A stretch of DNA of 64,000 bases from the NCBI GenBank assembly GCA_032718475.1, contig JAUCBJ010008647.1, forward strand, positions 1-64,000, read 5' to 3'. The translations under genes and the position numbers were made by a program. Below, piece after piece: positions 20,638-36,513 of the stretch. Below the pieces are notes generated by a model. The model saw only the letters and a list, made by a program, of their open reading frames with translations. It made no database searches and had not been told where the DNA came from. Numbering within the stretch: position 1 is the first letter of the stretch; each line of letters begins with the position of its first letter. The DNA is from Nemertoderma westbladi. Lineage: Eukaryota > Xenacoelomorpha > Nemertodermatida > Nemertodermatidae.

Positions 20638-21675
20638 CTACTAGGATCGGCATGCTGCATTGCAGCTGCATTTTTAAGAATGCTGTGCCGGCTTGTCAAC
20701 AAAATTGCACCGCCACAACTCCCTATCACCCATGACATTTGCTAGATCATCCGCATCTTTAAGGCCAGTGTCCTTTAAGATGCGTCTCAAGAAAGTCATG
20801 GGCTGTCCACCATGCTTATTCACTCCATGAGGCTGCCCATGCCTTTCCCTTACGTATTCGAAGGTCCTCACCTGACTTCCGGATCCATGATCCCAGGTAA
20901 CAGAAGTCGTCCACATGCTCAAGCATACCATCCTTTGAGCTTATGCTCATCCGATCAGAGACTTGCTGAGGACTTTCAAAGTTAACTGTCAGAATTTTGG
21001 TCTTTCTGGAGTTAATAAAAAGACCAACACTAGAAGCAGCATGTTCTAGTGAGCTGAGGAGCCGTTGGGCTCCCTCTAATGATTCTGAGAGTACTCCTAA
21101 GTCATCAGCAAAATCTAGATCAGTTAGGTACTTGGCAGGATTTCCTCAACTTCTGGAGCCAGTAGGTGGAGTTATCATCACCCCATCATCATTATAATGA
21201 TCTAAGGACATGCGTAGAACATAGTCAACCACAATAATGAACAAGAATGGTGCAAGTGTGTCTCCTTGGAGGACGCCCCATAACACTTCAAATGGTTCTG
21301 TGTCACCGTCAACAGTAGATACAAATGTTGTCGAACCATGGTATACTGATCTGATTGCTGCAATAATTTCATCAGGAATCCCATATAATGAAAGTATGCT
21401 GAACATACGTGAGCGAGAGACTGAATCAAAGGCCTTGAAGAAGTCAACAAAGATAACAGCCAGATGCCTGTCTTTCTATTTTGATAACTCTTCAATTATC
21501 CTTCTAAGTGCCAAAATGGGCTCCATGGTCCCACGACCTTTACGGAACCCATTCTGATTTCCACGGAGCAGTCTCTCAATGGGATCTCTGATGCGATTAA
21601 ATAGAATCCTATTGTATAGCTTTGCAGCAATCGAGATCAATGAGATTCCCCGAAAAGAACCATAGAGTGTCATAG
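20638..21675 (-). mobile_element. Non-LTR retrotransposon (LINE) RT fragment
   Basis: The minus strand encodes part of a LINE reverse transcriptase in several frames. Motifs include NRILFNRI with QNGFRKGRGT, motif A (VDFFKAFDSV, about 21440), GVLQGDTLAPFLFI (about 21270), and the catalytic FADD (21101-21115), followed by FINSRKTKI- and DDFCYLGSWI-like text typical of RTE/L1-like elements. A TGA lies between the GVLQGD and FADD motifs and a frame break lies near 21480. Both ends are cut and abut satellite monomers. No poly-A tail or endonuclease domain is seen. Confidence 0.75.
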
Positions 21676-24600
21676 AGTAAACAATAACAGACAGAAGGAC
21701 AGTCACCTGTAATAATTAGTAAACAATAACAGACAGAAAGACAGTCACCTGTAATAATTAGTAAACAATAACCTATAATTAGTAAACAATAACAGACAGA
21801 AAGACAGTCTCCTGTAATAATTAGTAAACAATAACAGACAGGACGGTCACCTGTAATAATTAGTAAACAATAACAGACAGAAGGACAGTCACCTGTAATA
21901 ATTAGTAAACAATAACCTACAGAAGTACAGTCACCTCACCTGTATTAATTAGTAAACAATAACCTATAATTAGTAAACAATAACCTATAATTAGTAAACA
22001 ATAACCTATAATTAGTAAACAATAACAGACAGAAGGACAGTCACCTGTAACAATTAGTAAACAGTAACAGACAGAAGGACAGTCACCTGTAATAATTAGT
22101 AAACAATAACCTACAGAAGTACAGTCACCTCACCTGTATTAATTAGTAAACAATAACAGACAGAAGGACAGTCACCTGTACTAATTAGTAAACAATAACT
22201 GACAGAAGGACAGTCACCTGTAATAATTAGTAAATAATAACCTATAATTAGTAAACAATAACAGACAGAAAGACAGTCTCCTGTAATAATTAGTAAACAA
22301 TAACAGACAGGACGGTCACCTGTAATAATTAGTAAACAATAACAGACAGAAGGACAGTCACCTGTAATAATTAGTAAATAATAACAGACAGAAGGACAGT
22401 CACCTGTACTAATTAGTAAACAATAACAGACAGAAAGACAGTCTCCTGTAATAATTATAAACAATAACAGACAGAAGGACAGTCACCTGTAATAATTAGT
22501 AAATAATAACCTATAATTAGTAAACAATAACAGACAGAAAGACAGTCACCTGTAATAATTAGTAAACAATAACAGACAGAAGGACAGTCACCTGTAATAA
22601 TTAGTAAATAATAACAGACAGAAGGACAGTCACCTGTAATAATTAGTAAACAATAACCTATAATTAGTAAACAATAACAGACAGAAAGACAGTCTCCTGT
22701 AATAATTAGTAAACAATAACAGACAGGACGGTCACCTGTAATAATTAGTAAACAATAACAGACCGAAGGACAGTCACCTGTAATAATTAGTAAACAATAA
22801 CCTACAGAAGTACAGTCACCTCGCCTGTATTAATTAGTAAACAATAACAGACAGAAGGACAGTCCCCTGTAATAATTAGTACATAATAACAGACAGAAAG
22901 ACAGTCACCTGTAATAATTAGTAAACAATAACAGACAGAAGGACAGTCACCTGTAATAATTAGTAAATAATAACCTATAATTAGTAAACAATAACCTATA
23001 ATTAGTAAACAATAACAGACAGAAGGACAGTCACCTGTAATAATTAGTAAATAATAACAGACAGAAGGACAGTCCCCTGTAATAATTAGTACATAATAAC
23101 AGACAGAAAGACAGTCACCTGTAATAATTAGTAAACAATAACAGACAGAAGGACAGTCACCTGTAATAATTAGTAAACAATAACAGACAGAAGGACAGTC
23201 ACCTGTAATAATTAGTAAATAATAACCTATAATTAGTAAACAATAACCTATAATTAGTAAACAATAACAGACAGAAAGACAGTCACCTGTAATAATTAGT
23301 AAACAATAACCTACAGAAGGACAGTCACCTGTAATAATTAGTAAACAATAACAGACAGAAGGACAGTCACCTGTAATAATTAGTAAATAATAACAGACAG
23401 AAAGACAGTCACCTGTAATAATTAGTAAACAATAACAGACAGAAATACAGTCACCTGTAATAATTAGTAAACAATAACAGACAGAAGGACAGTCCCCTGT
23501 AATAATTAGTACATAATAACAGACAGAAAGACAGTCACCTGTAATAATTAGTAAACAATAACAGACAGAAGGACAGTCACCTGTAATAATTAGTAAATAA
23601 TAACCTATAATTAGTAAACAATAACAGACAGAAGGACAGTCACCTGTAATAATTAGTAAACAATAACCTATAATTAGTAAACAATAACCTATAATTAGTA
23701 AACAATAACAGACAGAAAGACAGACACCTGTAATAATTAGTAAACAATAACCTATAATTAGTAAACAATAACAGACAGAAGGACAGTCACCTGTAATAAT
23801 TAGTAAACAATAACCTATAATTAGTAAACAATAACCTATAATTAGTAAACAATAACAGACAGAAAGACAGTCACCTGTAATAATTAGTAAATAATAACCT
23901 ATAATTAGTAAACAATAACAGACAGAAGGACAGTCACCTGTAATAATTAGTAAACAATAACCTATAATTAGTAAACAATAACCTATAATTAGTAAACAAT
24001 AACAGACAGAAAGACAGTCACCTGTAATAATTAGTAAACAATAACCTACAGAAGGACAGTCACCTGTAATAATTAGTAAACAATAACAGACAGAAGGACA
24101 GTCACCTGTAATAATTAGTAAATAATAACAGACAGAAAGACAGTCACCTGTAATAATTAGTAAACAATAACAGACAGAAATACAGTCACCTGTAATAATT
24201 AGTAAACAATAACAGACAGAAGGACAGTCACCTGTAATGATTAGTAAACAATAACCTATAATTAGTAAACAAGAACAGACAGAAAGACAGTTTCCTGAAA
24301 TAATTAGTAAACAATAACAGACAGAAGGACAGTCACCTGTAATAATTATTAAATAATAACCTATAATTAGTAAACAATAACCTATAATTAGTAAACAATA
24401 ACAGACAGAAAGACAGTCACCTGTAATAATTAGTAAACAATAACCTACAGAAGGACAGTCACCTGTACTAATTAGTAAACAATAACAGACAGAAGGACAG
24501 TCACCTGTAATGATTAGTAAACAATAACCTATAATTAGTAAACAAGAACAGACAGAAAGACAGTTTCCTGAAATAATTAGTAAACAATAACAGACAGAAG

Positions 24601-27600
24601 GACAGTCACCTGTAATAATTAGTAAATAATAACAGACAGAAGGACAGTCACCTGTAATGATTAGTAAACAATAACCTATAATTAGTAAACAAGAACAGAC
24701 AGAAAGACAGTTTCCTGAAATAATTAGTAAACAATAACAGACAGAAGGACAGTCACCTGTAATAATTAGTAAATAATAACCTATAATTAGTAAACAATAA
24801 CCTATAATTAGTAAACAATAACAGACAGAAAGACAGTCACCTGTAATAATTAGTAAACAATAACAGACAGAAGGACAGTCACCTGTAATAATTAGTAAAT
24901 AATAACCTATAATTAGTAAACAATAACCTATAATTAGTAAACAATAACAGACAGAAAGACAGTCACCTGTAATAATTAGTAAACAATAACCTACAGAAGG
25001 ACAGTCACCTGTACTAATTAGTAAACAATAACAGACAGAAGGACAGTCACCTGTAATAATTAGTAAATAATAACAGACAGAAAGACAGTCACCTGTAATA
25101 ATTAGTAAACAATAACAGACAGAAAGACAGTCACCTGTAATAATTAGTAAACAATAACAGACAGAAGGACAGTCACCTGTAATGATTAGTAAACAATAAC
25201 CTATAATTAGTAAACAAGAACAGACAGAAAGACAGTTTCCTGAAATAATTAGTAAACAATAACAGACAGAAGGACAGTCACCTGTAATAATTAGTAAATA
25301 ATAACCTATAATTAGTAAACAATAACCTATAATTAGTAAACAATAACAGACAGAAAGACAGTCACCTGTAATAATTAGTAAACAATAACCTACAGAAGGA
25401 CAGTCACCTGTACTAATTAGTAAACAATAACAGACAGAAGGACAGTCACCTGTAATAATTAGTAAATAATAACAGACAGAAAGACAGTCACCTGTAATAA
25501 TTAGTAAACAATAACAGACAGAAAGACAGTCACCTGTAATAATTAGTAAACAATAACAGACAGAAGGACAGTCACCTGTAATAATTAGTAAACAATTACC
25601 TATAATTAGTAAACAATAACAGACAGAAAGACAGTCACCTGTAATAATTAGTAAACAATAACCTACAGAAGGACAGTCACCTGTACTAATTAGTAAACAA
25701 TAACAGACAGAAGGACAGTCACCTGTAATAATTAGTAAATAATAACAGACAGAAAGACAGTCACCTGTAATAATGAGTAAACAATAACAGACAGAAAGAC
25801 AGTCACCTGTAATAATTAGTAAATAATAACAGACAGAAGGACAGTCACCTGTAATAATTAGTAAATAATAACAGACAGAAAGACAGTCACCTGTAATAAT
25901 TAGTAAATAATAACAGACAGAAAGACAGTCACCTGTAATAATTAGTAAACAATAACAGACAGAAGGACAGTCACCTGTAATAATTAGTAAATAATAACAG
26001 ACAGAAAGACAGTCACCTGTAATAATTAGTAAACAATAACAGACAGAAGGACGTCACCTGTAATAATTAGTAAACAATAACAGACAGAAGAACAGTCACC
26101 TGTAATAATTAGTAAATAATAACAGACAGAAAGACAGTCACCTGTAATAATTAGTAAACAATAACAGACAGAAGGACGTCACCTGTAATAATTAGTAAAC
26201 AATAACAGACAGAAGGACAGTCACCTGTAATAATTAGTAAATAATAACAGACAGAAGGACAGTCACCTGTAATAATTAGTAAATAATAACAGACAGAAAG
26301 ACAGTCACCTGTAATAATTAATAAACAATAACAGACAGAAAGACAGTCACCTGTAATAATTAGTAAATAATAACAGACAGAAAGACAGTCACCTGTAATA
26401 ATTAGTAAACAATAACAGACAGAAGGACAGTCACCTGTAATAATTAGTAAATAATAACAGACAGAAGGACAGTCACCTGTAATAATTAGTAAATAATAAC
26501 AGACAGAAAGACAGTCACCTGTAATAATTAGTAAACAATAACAGACAGAAGGACAGTCACCTGTAATAATTAGTAAACAATAACCTATAATTAGTAAACA
26601 ATAACAGACAGAAAGACAGTCACCTGTAATAATTAGTAAATAATAACAGACAGAAAGACAGTCACCTGTAATAATTAGTAAACAATAACAGACAGAAGGA
26701 CAGTCACCTGTAATAATTAGTAAACAATAGCAGACAGAAGGACAGTCACCTGTAATAATTAGTAAATAATAACAGACAGAAGGACAGTCACCTGTAATAA
26801 TTAGTAAACAATAACCTATAATTAGTAAACAATAACAGACAGAAAGACAGTCTCCTGTAATAATTAGTAAACAATAACCTACAGAAGTACAGTCACCTCA
26901 CCTGTATTAATTAGTAAACAATAACAGACAGAAGGACAGTCACCTGTAATAATTAGTAAACAATAACCTACAGAAGTACAGTCACCTCACCTGTATTAAT
27001 TAGTAAACAATAACAGACAGAAGGACAGTCACCTGTAATAATTAGTACATAATAACAGACAGAAAGACAGTCACCTGTAATAATTAGTAAACAATAACAG
27101 ACAGAAGGACAGTCACCTGTAATAATTAGTAAATAATAACCTATAATTAGTAAACAATAACCTATAATTAGTAAACAATAACAGACAGAAAGACAGTCAC
27201 CTGTAATAATTAGTAAACAATAACCTACAGAAGGACAGTCACCTGTACTAATTAGTAAACAATAACAGACAGAAGGACAGTCACCTGTAATAATTAGTAA
27301 ATAATAACAGACAGAAAGACAGTCACCTGTAATAATTAGTAAACAATAACAGACAGAAAGACAGTCACCTGTAATAATTAGTAAACAATAACAGACAGAA
27401 GGACAGTCACCTGTAATAATTAGTAAATAATAACAGACAGAAGGACAGTCACCTGTAATAATTAGTAAATAATAACAGACAGAAGGACAGTCACCTGTAA
27501 TAATTAGTAAATAATAACCTATAATTAGTAAACAATAACAGACAGAAAGACAGTCACCTGTAATAATTAGTAAACAATAACAGACAGAAGGACAGTCACC

Positions 27601-30600
27601 TGTAATAATTAGTAAATAATAACAGACAGAAAGACAGTCACCTGTAATAATTAGTAAACAATAACAGACAGAAAGACAGTTACCTGTAATAATTAGTAAA
27701 CAATAACAGACAGAAGGACAGTCACCTGTAATAATTAGTAAATAATAACAGACAGAAAGACAGTCACCTGTAATAATTAGTAAACAATAACAGACAGAAG
27801 GACAGTCACCTGTAATAATTAGTAAACAATTACCTATAATTAGTAAACAATAACAGACAGAAAGACAGTCACCTGTAATAATTAGTAAACAATAACCTAC
27901 AGAAGGACAGTCACCTGTACTAATTAGTAAACAATAACAGACAGAAGGACAGTCACCTGTAATAATTAGTAAATAATAACAGACAGAAAGACAGTCACCT
28001 GTAATAATTAGTAAATAATAACAGACAGAAGGACAGTCACCTGTAATAATTAGTAAACAATAACCTATAATTAGTAAACAATAACAGACAGAAAGACAGT
28101 CTCCTGTAATAATTAGTAAACAATAACAGACAGAAGGACAGTCACCTGTAATAATTGGTAAATAATAACAGACAGAAAGACAGTCACCTGTAATAATTAG
28201 TAAACAATAACAGACAGAAGGACAGTCACCTGTAATAATTAGTAAACAATAACAGACAGAAGGACAGTCACCTGTAATAATTAGTAAATAATAACAGACA
28301 GAAAGACAGTCACCTGTAATAATTAGTAAACAATAACAGACAGAAAGACAGTCACCTGTAATAATTAGTAAACAATAACAGACAGAAGGACAGTCACCTG
28401 TAATAATTAGTAAATAATAACAGACAGAAAGACAGTCACCTGTAATAATTAGTAAACAATAACAGACAGAAGGACAGTCACCTGTAATAATTAGTAAACA
28501 ATTACCTATAATTAGTAAACAATAACAGACAGAAAGACAGTCACCTGTAATAATTAGTAAACAATAACCTACAGAAGGACAGTCACCTGTACTAATTAGT
28601 AAACAATAACAGACAGAAGGACAGTCACCTGTAATAATTAGTAAATAATAACAGACAGAAAGACAGTCACCTGTAATAATTAGTAAATAATAACAGACAG
28701 AAGGACAGTCACCTGTAATAATTAGTAAACAATAACCTATAATTAGTAAACAATAACAGACAGAAAGACAGTCTCCTGTAATAATTAGTAAACAATAACA
28801 GACAGAAGGACAGTCACCTGTAATAATTGGTAAATAATAACAGACAGAAAGACAGTCACCTGTAATAATTAGTAAACAATAACAGACAGAAGGACAGTCA
28901 CCTGTAATAATTAGTAAACAATAACCTATAATTAGTAAACAATAACCTATAATTAGTAAACAATAACAGACAGAAAGACAGTCACCTGTAATAATTAGTA
29001 AACAATAACAGACAGAAAGACAGTCACCTGTAATAATTAGTAAACAATAACAGACAGAAAGACAGTCACCTGTAATAATTAGTAAACAATAACAGACAGA
29101 AGGACAGTCACCTGTAATAATTAGTAAATAATAACAGACAGAAAGACAGTCACCTGTAATAATTAGTAAACAATAACAGACAGAAGGACAGTCACCTGTA
29201 ATAATTAGTAAACAATTACCTATAATTAGTAAACAATAACAGACAGAAAGACAGTCACCTGTAATAATTAGTAAACAATAACCTACAGAAGGACAGTCAC
29301 CTGTACTAATTAGTAAACAATAACAGACAGAAGGACAGTCACCTGTAATAATTAGTAAATAATAACAGACAGAAAGACAGTCACCTGTAATAATTAGTAA
29401 ATAATAACAGACAGAAGGACAGTCACCTGTAATAATTAGTAAACAATAACCTATAATTAGTAAACAATAACAGACAGAAAGACAGTCTCCTGTAATAATT
29501 AGTAAACAATAACAGACAGAAGGACAGTCACCTGTAATAATTGGTAAATAATAACAGACAGAAAGACAGTCACCTGTAATAATTAGTAAACAATAACAGA
29601 CAGAAGGACAGTCACCTGTAATAATTAGTAAACAATAACCTATAATTAGTAAACAATAACCTATAATTAGTAAACAATAACAGACAGAAAGACAGTCACC
29701 TGTAATAATTAGTAAACAATAACAGACAGAAGGACAGTCACCTGTAATAATTAGTAAATAATAACAGACAGAAAGACAGTCACCTGTAATAATTAGTAAA
29801 CAATAACAGACAGAAAGACAGTCACCTGTAATAATTAGTAAACAATAACAGACAGAAGGACAGTCACCTGTAATAATTAGTAAATAATAACAGACAGAAA
29901 GACAGTCACCTGTAATAATTAGTAAACAATAACAGACAGAAGGACAGTCACCTGTAATAATTAGTAAACAATTACCTATAATTAGTAAACAATAACAGAC
30001 AGAAAGACAGTCACCTGTAATAATTAGTAAACAATAACCTACAGAAGGACAGTCACCTGTACTAATTAGTAAACAATAACAGACAGAAGGACAGTCACCT
30101 GTAATAATTAGTAAATAATAACAGACAGAAAGACAGTCACCTGTAATAATTAGTAAATAATAACAGACAGAAGGACAGTCACCTGTAATAATTAGTAAAC
30201 AATAACCTATAATTAGTAAACAATAACAGACAGAAAGACAGTCTCCTGTAATAATTAGTAAACAATAACAGACAGAAAGACAGTCACCTGTAATAATTGG
30301 TAAATAATAACAGACAGAAAGACAGTCACCTGTAATAATTAGTAAACAATAACAGACAGAAGGACAGTCACCTGTAATAATTAGTAAACAATAACCTATA
30401 ATTAGTAAACAATAACCTATAATTAGTAAACAATAACAGACAGAAAGACAGTCACCTGTAATAATTAGTAAATAATAACAGACAGAAAGACAGTCACCTG
30501 TAATAATTAGTAAACAATAACAGACAGAAGGACAGTCACCTGTAATAATTAGTAAACAATAACAGACAGAAGGACAGTCACCTGTAATAATTAGTAAATA

Positions 30601-33600
30601 ATAACAGACAGAAGGACAGTCACCTGTAATAATTAGTAAACAATAACCTACAGAAGTACAGTCACCTCGCCTGTATTAATTAGTAAACAATAACAGACAG
30701 AAGGACAGTCACCTGTAATAATTAGTAAATAATAAAAGACAGAAAGACAGTCACCTGTAATAATTAGTAAATAATAACAGACAGAAAGACAGTCACCTGT
30801 AATAATTAGTAAACAATAACAGACAGAAGGACGTCACCTGTAATAATTAGTAAACAATAACAGACAGAAGGACAGTCACCTGTAATAATTAGTAAATAAT
30901 AACAGACAGAAAGACAGTCACCTGTAATAATTAGTAAACAATAACAGACAGAAGGACGTCACCTGTAATAATTAGTAAACAATAACAGACAGAAGGACAG
31001 TCACCTGTAATAATTAGTAAATAATAACAGACAGAAGGACAGTCACCTGTAATAATTAGTAAATAATAACAGACAGAAAGACAGTCACCTGTAATAATTA
31101 GTAAACAATAACAGACAGAAAGACAGTCACCTGTAATAATTAGTAAATAATAACAGACAGAAAGACAGTCACCTGTAATAATTAGTAAACAATAACAGAC
31201 AGAAGGACAGTCACCTGTAATAATTAGTAAATAATAACAGACAGAAGGACAGTCACCTGTAATAATTAGTAAATAATAACAGACAGAAAGACAGTCACCT
31301 GTAATAATTAGTAAACAATAACAGACAGAAAGACAGTCACCTGTAATAATTAGTAAATAATAACAGACAGAAAGACAGTCACCTGTAATAATTAGTAAAC
31401 AATAACAGACAGAAGGACAGTCACCTGTAATAATTAGTAAATAATAACAGACAGAAAGACAGTCACCTGTAATAATTAGTAAACAATAACAGACAGAAGG
31501 ACGTCACCTGTAATAATTAGTAAACAATAACAGACAGAAGGACAGTCACCTGTAATAATTAGTAAATAATAACAGACAGAAAGACAGTCACCTGTAATAA
31601 TTAGTAAACAATAACAGACAGAAGGACGTCACCTGTAATAATTAGTAAACAATAACAGACAGAAGGACAGTCACCTGTAATAATTAGTAAATAATAACAG
31701 ACAGAAGGACAGTCACCTGTAATAATTAGTAAATAATAACAGACAGAAAGACAGTCACCTGTAATAATTAGTAAACAATAACAGACAGAAAGACAGTCAC
31801 CTGTAATAATTAGTAAATAATAACAGACAGAAAGACAGTCACCTGTAATAATTAGTAAACGTCCGTAACAGACAGAAGGACAGTCACCTGTAATAATTAG
31901 TAAATAATAACAGACAGAAGGACAGTCACCTGTAATAATTAGTAAATAATAACAGACAGAAAGACAGTCACCTGTAATAATTAGTAAACAATAACAGACA
32001 GAAGGACAGTCACCTGTAATAATTAGTAAACAATAACCTATAATTAGTAAACAATAACAGACAGAAAGACAGTCACCTGTAATAATTAGTAAATAATAAC
32101 AGACAGAAAGACAGTCACCTGTAATAATTAGTAAACAATAACAGACAGAAGGACAGTCACCTGTAATAATTAGTAAACAATAACAGACAGGAGGACAGTC
32201 ACCTGTAATAATTAGTAAATAATAACAGACAGAAGGACAGTCACCTGTAATAATTAGTAAACAATAACCTACAGAAGTACAGTCACCTCGCCTATATTAA
32301 TTAGTAAACAATAACAGACAGAAGGACAGTCACCTGTAATAATTAGTAAATAATAACAGACAGAAAGACAGTCACCTGTAATAATTAGTAAACAATAACA
32401 GACAGAAGGACGTCACCTGTAATAATTAGTAAACAATAACAGACAGAAGGACAGTCACCTGTAATAATTAGTAAACAATAACAGACAGAAGGACAGTCAC
32501 CTGTAATAATTAGTAAATAATAACAGACAGAAAGACAGCCACCTGTAATAATTAGTAAACAATAACAGACAGAAGGACGTCACCTGTAATAATTAGTAAA
32601 CAATAACAGACAGAAGGACAGTCACCTGTAATAATTAGTAAATAATAACAGACAGAAGGACAGTCGCCTGTAATAATTAGTAAATAATAACAGACAGAAA
32701 GACAGTCACCTGTAATAATTAGTAAACAATAACAGACAGAAAGACAGTCACCTGTAATAATTAGTAAATAATAACAGACAGAAAGACAGTCACCTGTAAT
32801 AATTAGTAAACAATAACAGACAGAAGGACAGTCACCTGTAATAATTAGTAAATAATAACAGACAGAAGGACAGTCACCTGTAATAATTAGTAAATAATAA
32901 CAGACAGAAAGACAGTCACCTGTAATAATTAGTAAACAATAACAGACAGAAAGACAGTCACCTGTAATAATTAGTAAATAATAACAGACAGAAAGACAGT
33001 CACCTGTAATAATTAGTAAACAATAACAGACAGAAGGACAGTCACCTGTAATAATTAGTAAATAATAACAGACAGAAGGACAGTCACCTGTAATAATTAG
33101 TAAATAATAATAGACAGAAAGACAGTCACCTGTAATAATTAGTAAACAATAACAGACAGAAAGACAGTCACCTGTAATAATTAGTAAACAATAACCGATA
33201 GAAGGACAGTCACCTGTAATATTTAGTAAACAATAACCTATAATTAGTAAACAATAACCTACAGAAGGACAGTCACCTGTAATAATTAGTAAACAATAAC
33301 CTATAATTAGTAAACAATAACCGATAGAAGGACAGTCACCTGTAATATTTAGTAAACAAAAACCTATAATTAGTAAACAATAACCGATAGAAGGACAGTC
33401 ACCTGTAATAATTAGTAAACAATAACCTATAGAAGGACAGTCACCTGTAATAATTAGTAAACAATAACAGACAGAAGGACAGTCACCTGTAATAATTAGT
33501 AAACAATAACCTATAATTAGTAAACAATAACCGATAGAAGGACAGTCACCTGTAATATTTAGTAAACAATAACCTATAATTAGTAAACAATAACCTACAG

Positions 33601-36513
33601 AAGGACAGTCAACTGTAATAATTAGTAAACAATAACCTATAATTAGTAAACAATAACCGATAGAAGGACAGTCACCTGTAATATTTAGTAAACAAAAACC
33701 TATAATTAGTAAACAATAACAGACAGAAGGACAGTCACCTGTAATAAGTACTAAACAATAACCTATAATTAGTAAACAATAACCTACAGAAGGACAGTCA
33801 CCTGTAATAATTAGTAAACAATAACAGACAGAAAGACAGTCACCTGTAATAATTAGTAAACAATAACCTACAGAAGGACAGTCACCTGTAATAATTAGTA
33901 AACAATAACCTACAGAAGGACAGTCACCTGTAATATTTAGTAAACAATAACCTATAATTAGTAAACAATAACCTACAGAAGGACAGTCACCTGTAATAAT
34001 TAGTAAACAATAACCTACAGAAGGACAGTCACCTGTAATATTTAGTAAACAATAACCTATAATTAGTAAACAATAACCTACAGAAGGACAGTCACCTGTA
34101 ATAATTAGTAAACAATAACCTACAGAAGGAGAGTCACCTGTAATAATTTGTAAACAATAACCTACAGAAGGACAGTCACCTGTACTAATTAGTAAACAAT
34201 AACAGACAGGAGGACAGTCACCTGTAATAATTAGTAAACAATAACCTATAATTAGTAAACAATAACAGACAGAAAGACAGTCACCTGTAATAATTAGTAA
34301 ACAATAACCTACAGAAGTACAGTCACCTGTATTAATTAGTAAACAATAACAGACAGAAGGACAGTCACCTGTAATAATTAGTAAATAATAACAGACAGAA
34401 AGACAGTCACCTGTAATAATTAGTAAATAATAACCTAATTAGTAAACAATAACAGACAGAAAGACAGTCTCCTGTAATAATTAGTAAACAATAACCTATA
34501 ATTAGTAAACAATAACAGACAGAAAGACAGTCACCTGTAATAATTAGTAAACAATAACCTACAGAAGTACAGTCACCTGTATTAATTAGTAAACAATAAC
34601 AGACAGAAGGACAGTCACCTGTAATAATTAGTAAACAATAACAGACAGAAGGACGTCACCTGTAATAATTAGTAAACAATAACAGACAGAAGGACAGTCA
34701 CCTGTAATAATTAGTAAATAATAACAGACAGAAAGACAGTCACCTGTAATAATTAGTAAACAATAACAGACAGAAGGACGTCACCTGTAATAATTAGTAA
34801 ACAATAACAGACAGAAGGACAGTCACCTGTAATAATTAGTAAATAATAACAGACAGAAGGACAGTCACCTGTAATAATTAGTAAATAATAACAGACAGAA
34901 AGACAGTCACCTGTAATAATTAGTAAACAATAACAGACAGAAAGACAGTCACCTGTAATAATTAGTAAATAATAACAGACAGAAAGACAGTCACCTGTAA
35001 TAATTAGTAAACAATAACAGACAGAAGGACAGTCACCTGTAATAATTAGTAAATAATAACAGACAGAAGGACAGTCACCTGTAATAATTAGTAAATAATA
35101 ACAGACAGAAAGACAGTCACCTGTAATAATTAGTAAACAATAACAGACATAAAGACAGTCACCTGTAATAATTAGTAAATAATAACAGACAGAAAGACAG
35201 TCACCTGTAATAATTAGTAAATAATAACAGACAGAAAGACAGTCACCTGTAATAATTAGTAAATAATAACAGACAGAAGGACAGTCACCTGTAATAATTA
35301 GTAAACAATAACCTATAATTAGTAAACAATAACAGACAGAAAGACAGTCTCCTGTAATAATTAGTAAACAATAACAGACAGGACGGTCACCTGTAATAAT
35401 TAGTAAATAATAACAGACAGAAAGACAGTCACCTGTAATAATTAGTAAATAATAACAGACAGAAAGACAGTCACCTGTAATAATTAGTAAACAATAACCT
35501 ATAATTAGTAAACAATAACAGACAGAAAGACAGTCTCCTGTAATAATTAGTAAACAATAACAGACAGGACGGTCACCTGTAATAATTAGTAAATAATAAC
35601 AGACAGAAAGACAGTCTCCAGTAATAATTAGTAAACAATAACAGACAGAAGGACAGTCACCTGTAATAATTAGTAAATAATAACCTATAATTAGTAAACA
35701 ATAACCTATAATTAGTAAACAATAACAGACAGAAAGACAGTCACCTGTAATAATTAGTAAACAATAACCTACAGAAGGACAGTCACCTGTAATAATTAGT
35801 AAACAATAACCTATAATTAGTAAACAATAACAGACAGAAGGACAGTCACCTGTAATAATTAGTAAATAATAACCTATAATTAGTAAACAATAACCTATAA
35901 TTAGTAAACAATAACAGACAGAAAGACAGTCACCTGTAATAATTAGTAAATAATAACAGACAGAAAGACAGTCACCTGTACTAATTAGTAAATAATAACA
36001 GACAGAAGGACAGTCACCTGTAATAATTAGTAAACAATAACCTACAGAAGGACAGTCACCTGTAATAATTAGTAAACAATAACAGACAGAAGGACAGTCA
36101 CCTGTAATAATTAGTAAATAATAACAGACAGAAAGACAGTCACCTGTAATAATTAGTAAATAATAACCTATAATTAGTAAACAATAACCGATAGAAGGAC
36201 AGTCACCTGTAATAATTAGTAAACAATAACAGACAGAAAGACAGTCACCTGTAATAATTAGTAAACAATAACAGACAGAAGGACAGTCACCTGTAATAAT
36301 TAGTAAACAATAACCTATAATTAGTAAACAATAACAGACAGAAAGAAAGACAGTCACCTGTAATAATTAGTAAACAATAACCTACAGAAGGACAGTCACC
36401 TGTACTAATTAGTAAATAATAACAGACAGAAGGACAGTCACCTGTAATAATTAGTAAACAATAACCTACAGAAGGACAGTCACCTGTAATAATTAGTAAA
36501 CAATAACAGACCG
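21676..36513 (-). repeat. 42/63-bp satellite block 3 (main array)
   Basis: About 14.8 kb of the minus-strand monomer GTGACTGTCCTTCTGTCTG + TTATTGTTTACTAATTATTACAG. Point variants include GGAC/AGAC, AAACAAT/AAATAAT, a 2-bp deletion giving GGACGTCACC, and a 7-bp CACCTCA insertion. They recur in blocks, showing higher-order repeats of about 0.67-0.75 kb (for example the CACCTGTACTAATTAG variant at about 27913, 28583, 29302 and 30053). Long open frames across it reading YCLLIITGDCPSVC repeats arise only because 42 is divisible by three, so they are not genes. Confidence 0.95.

Noticed and set aside
34753-36357. 534-residue frame of YCLLIITGDCPSVC repeats, and similar frames at 19088, 40197, 41521, 43313 and 44637
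   Set aside because: They exist only because the satellite period (42 bp) is a multiple of three and this frame lacks stops. There is no start context, conservation or domain.
19125-36513. Telomeric repeat because of frequent AATAACC
   Set aside because: The unit is 42 bp and matches the receptor splice junction; no short telomere-type unit is repeated.
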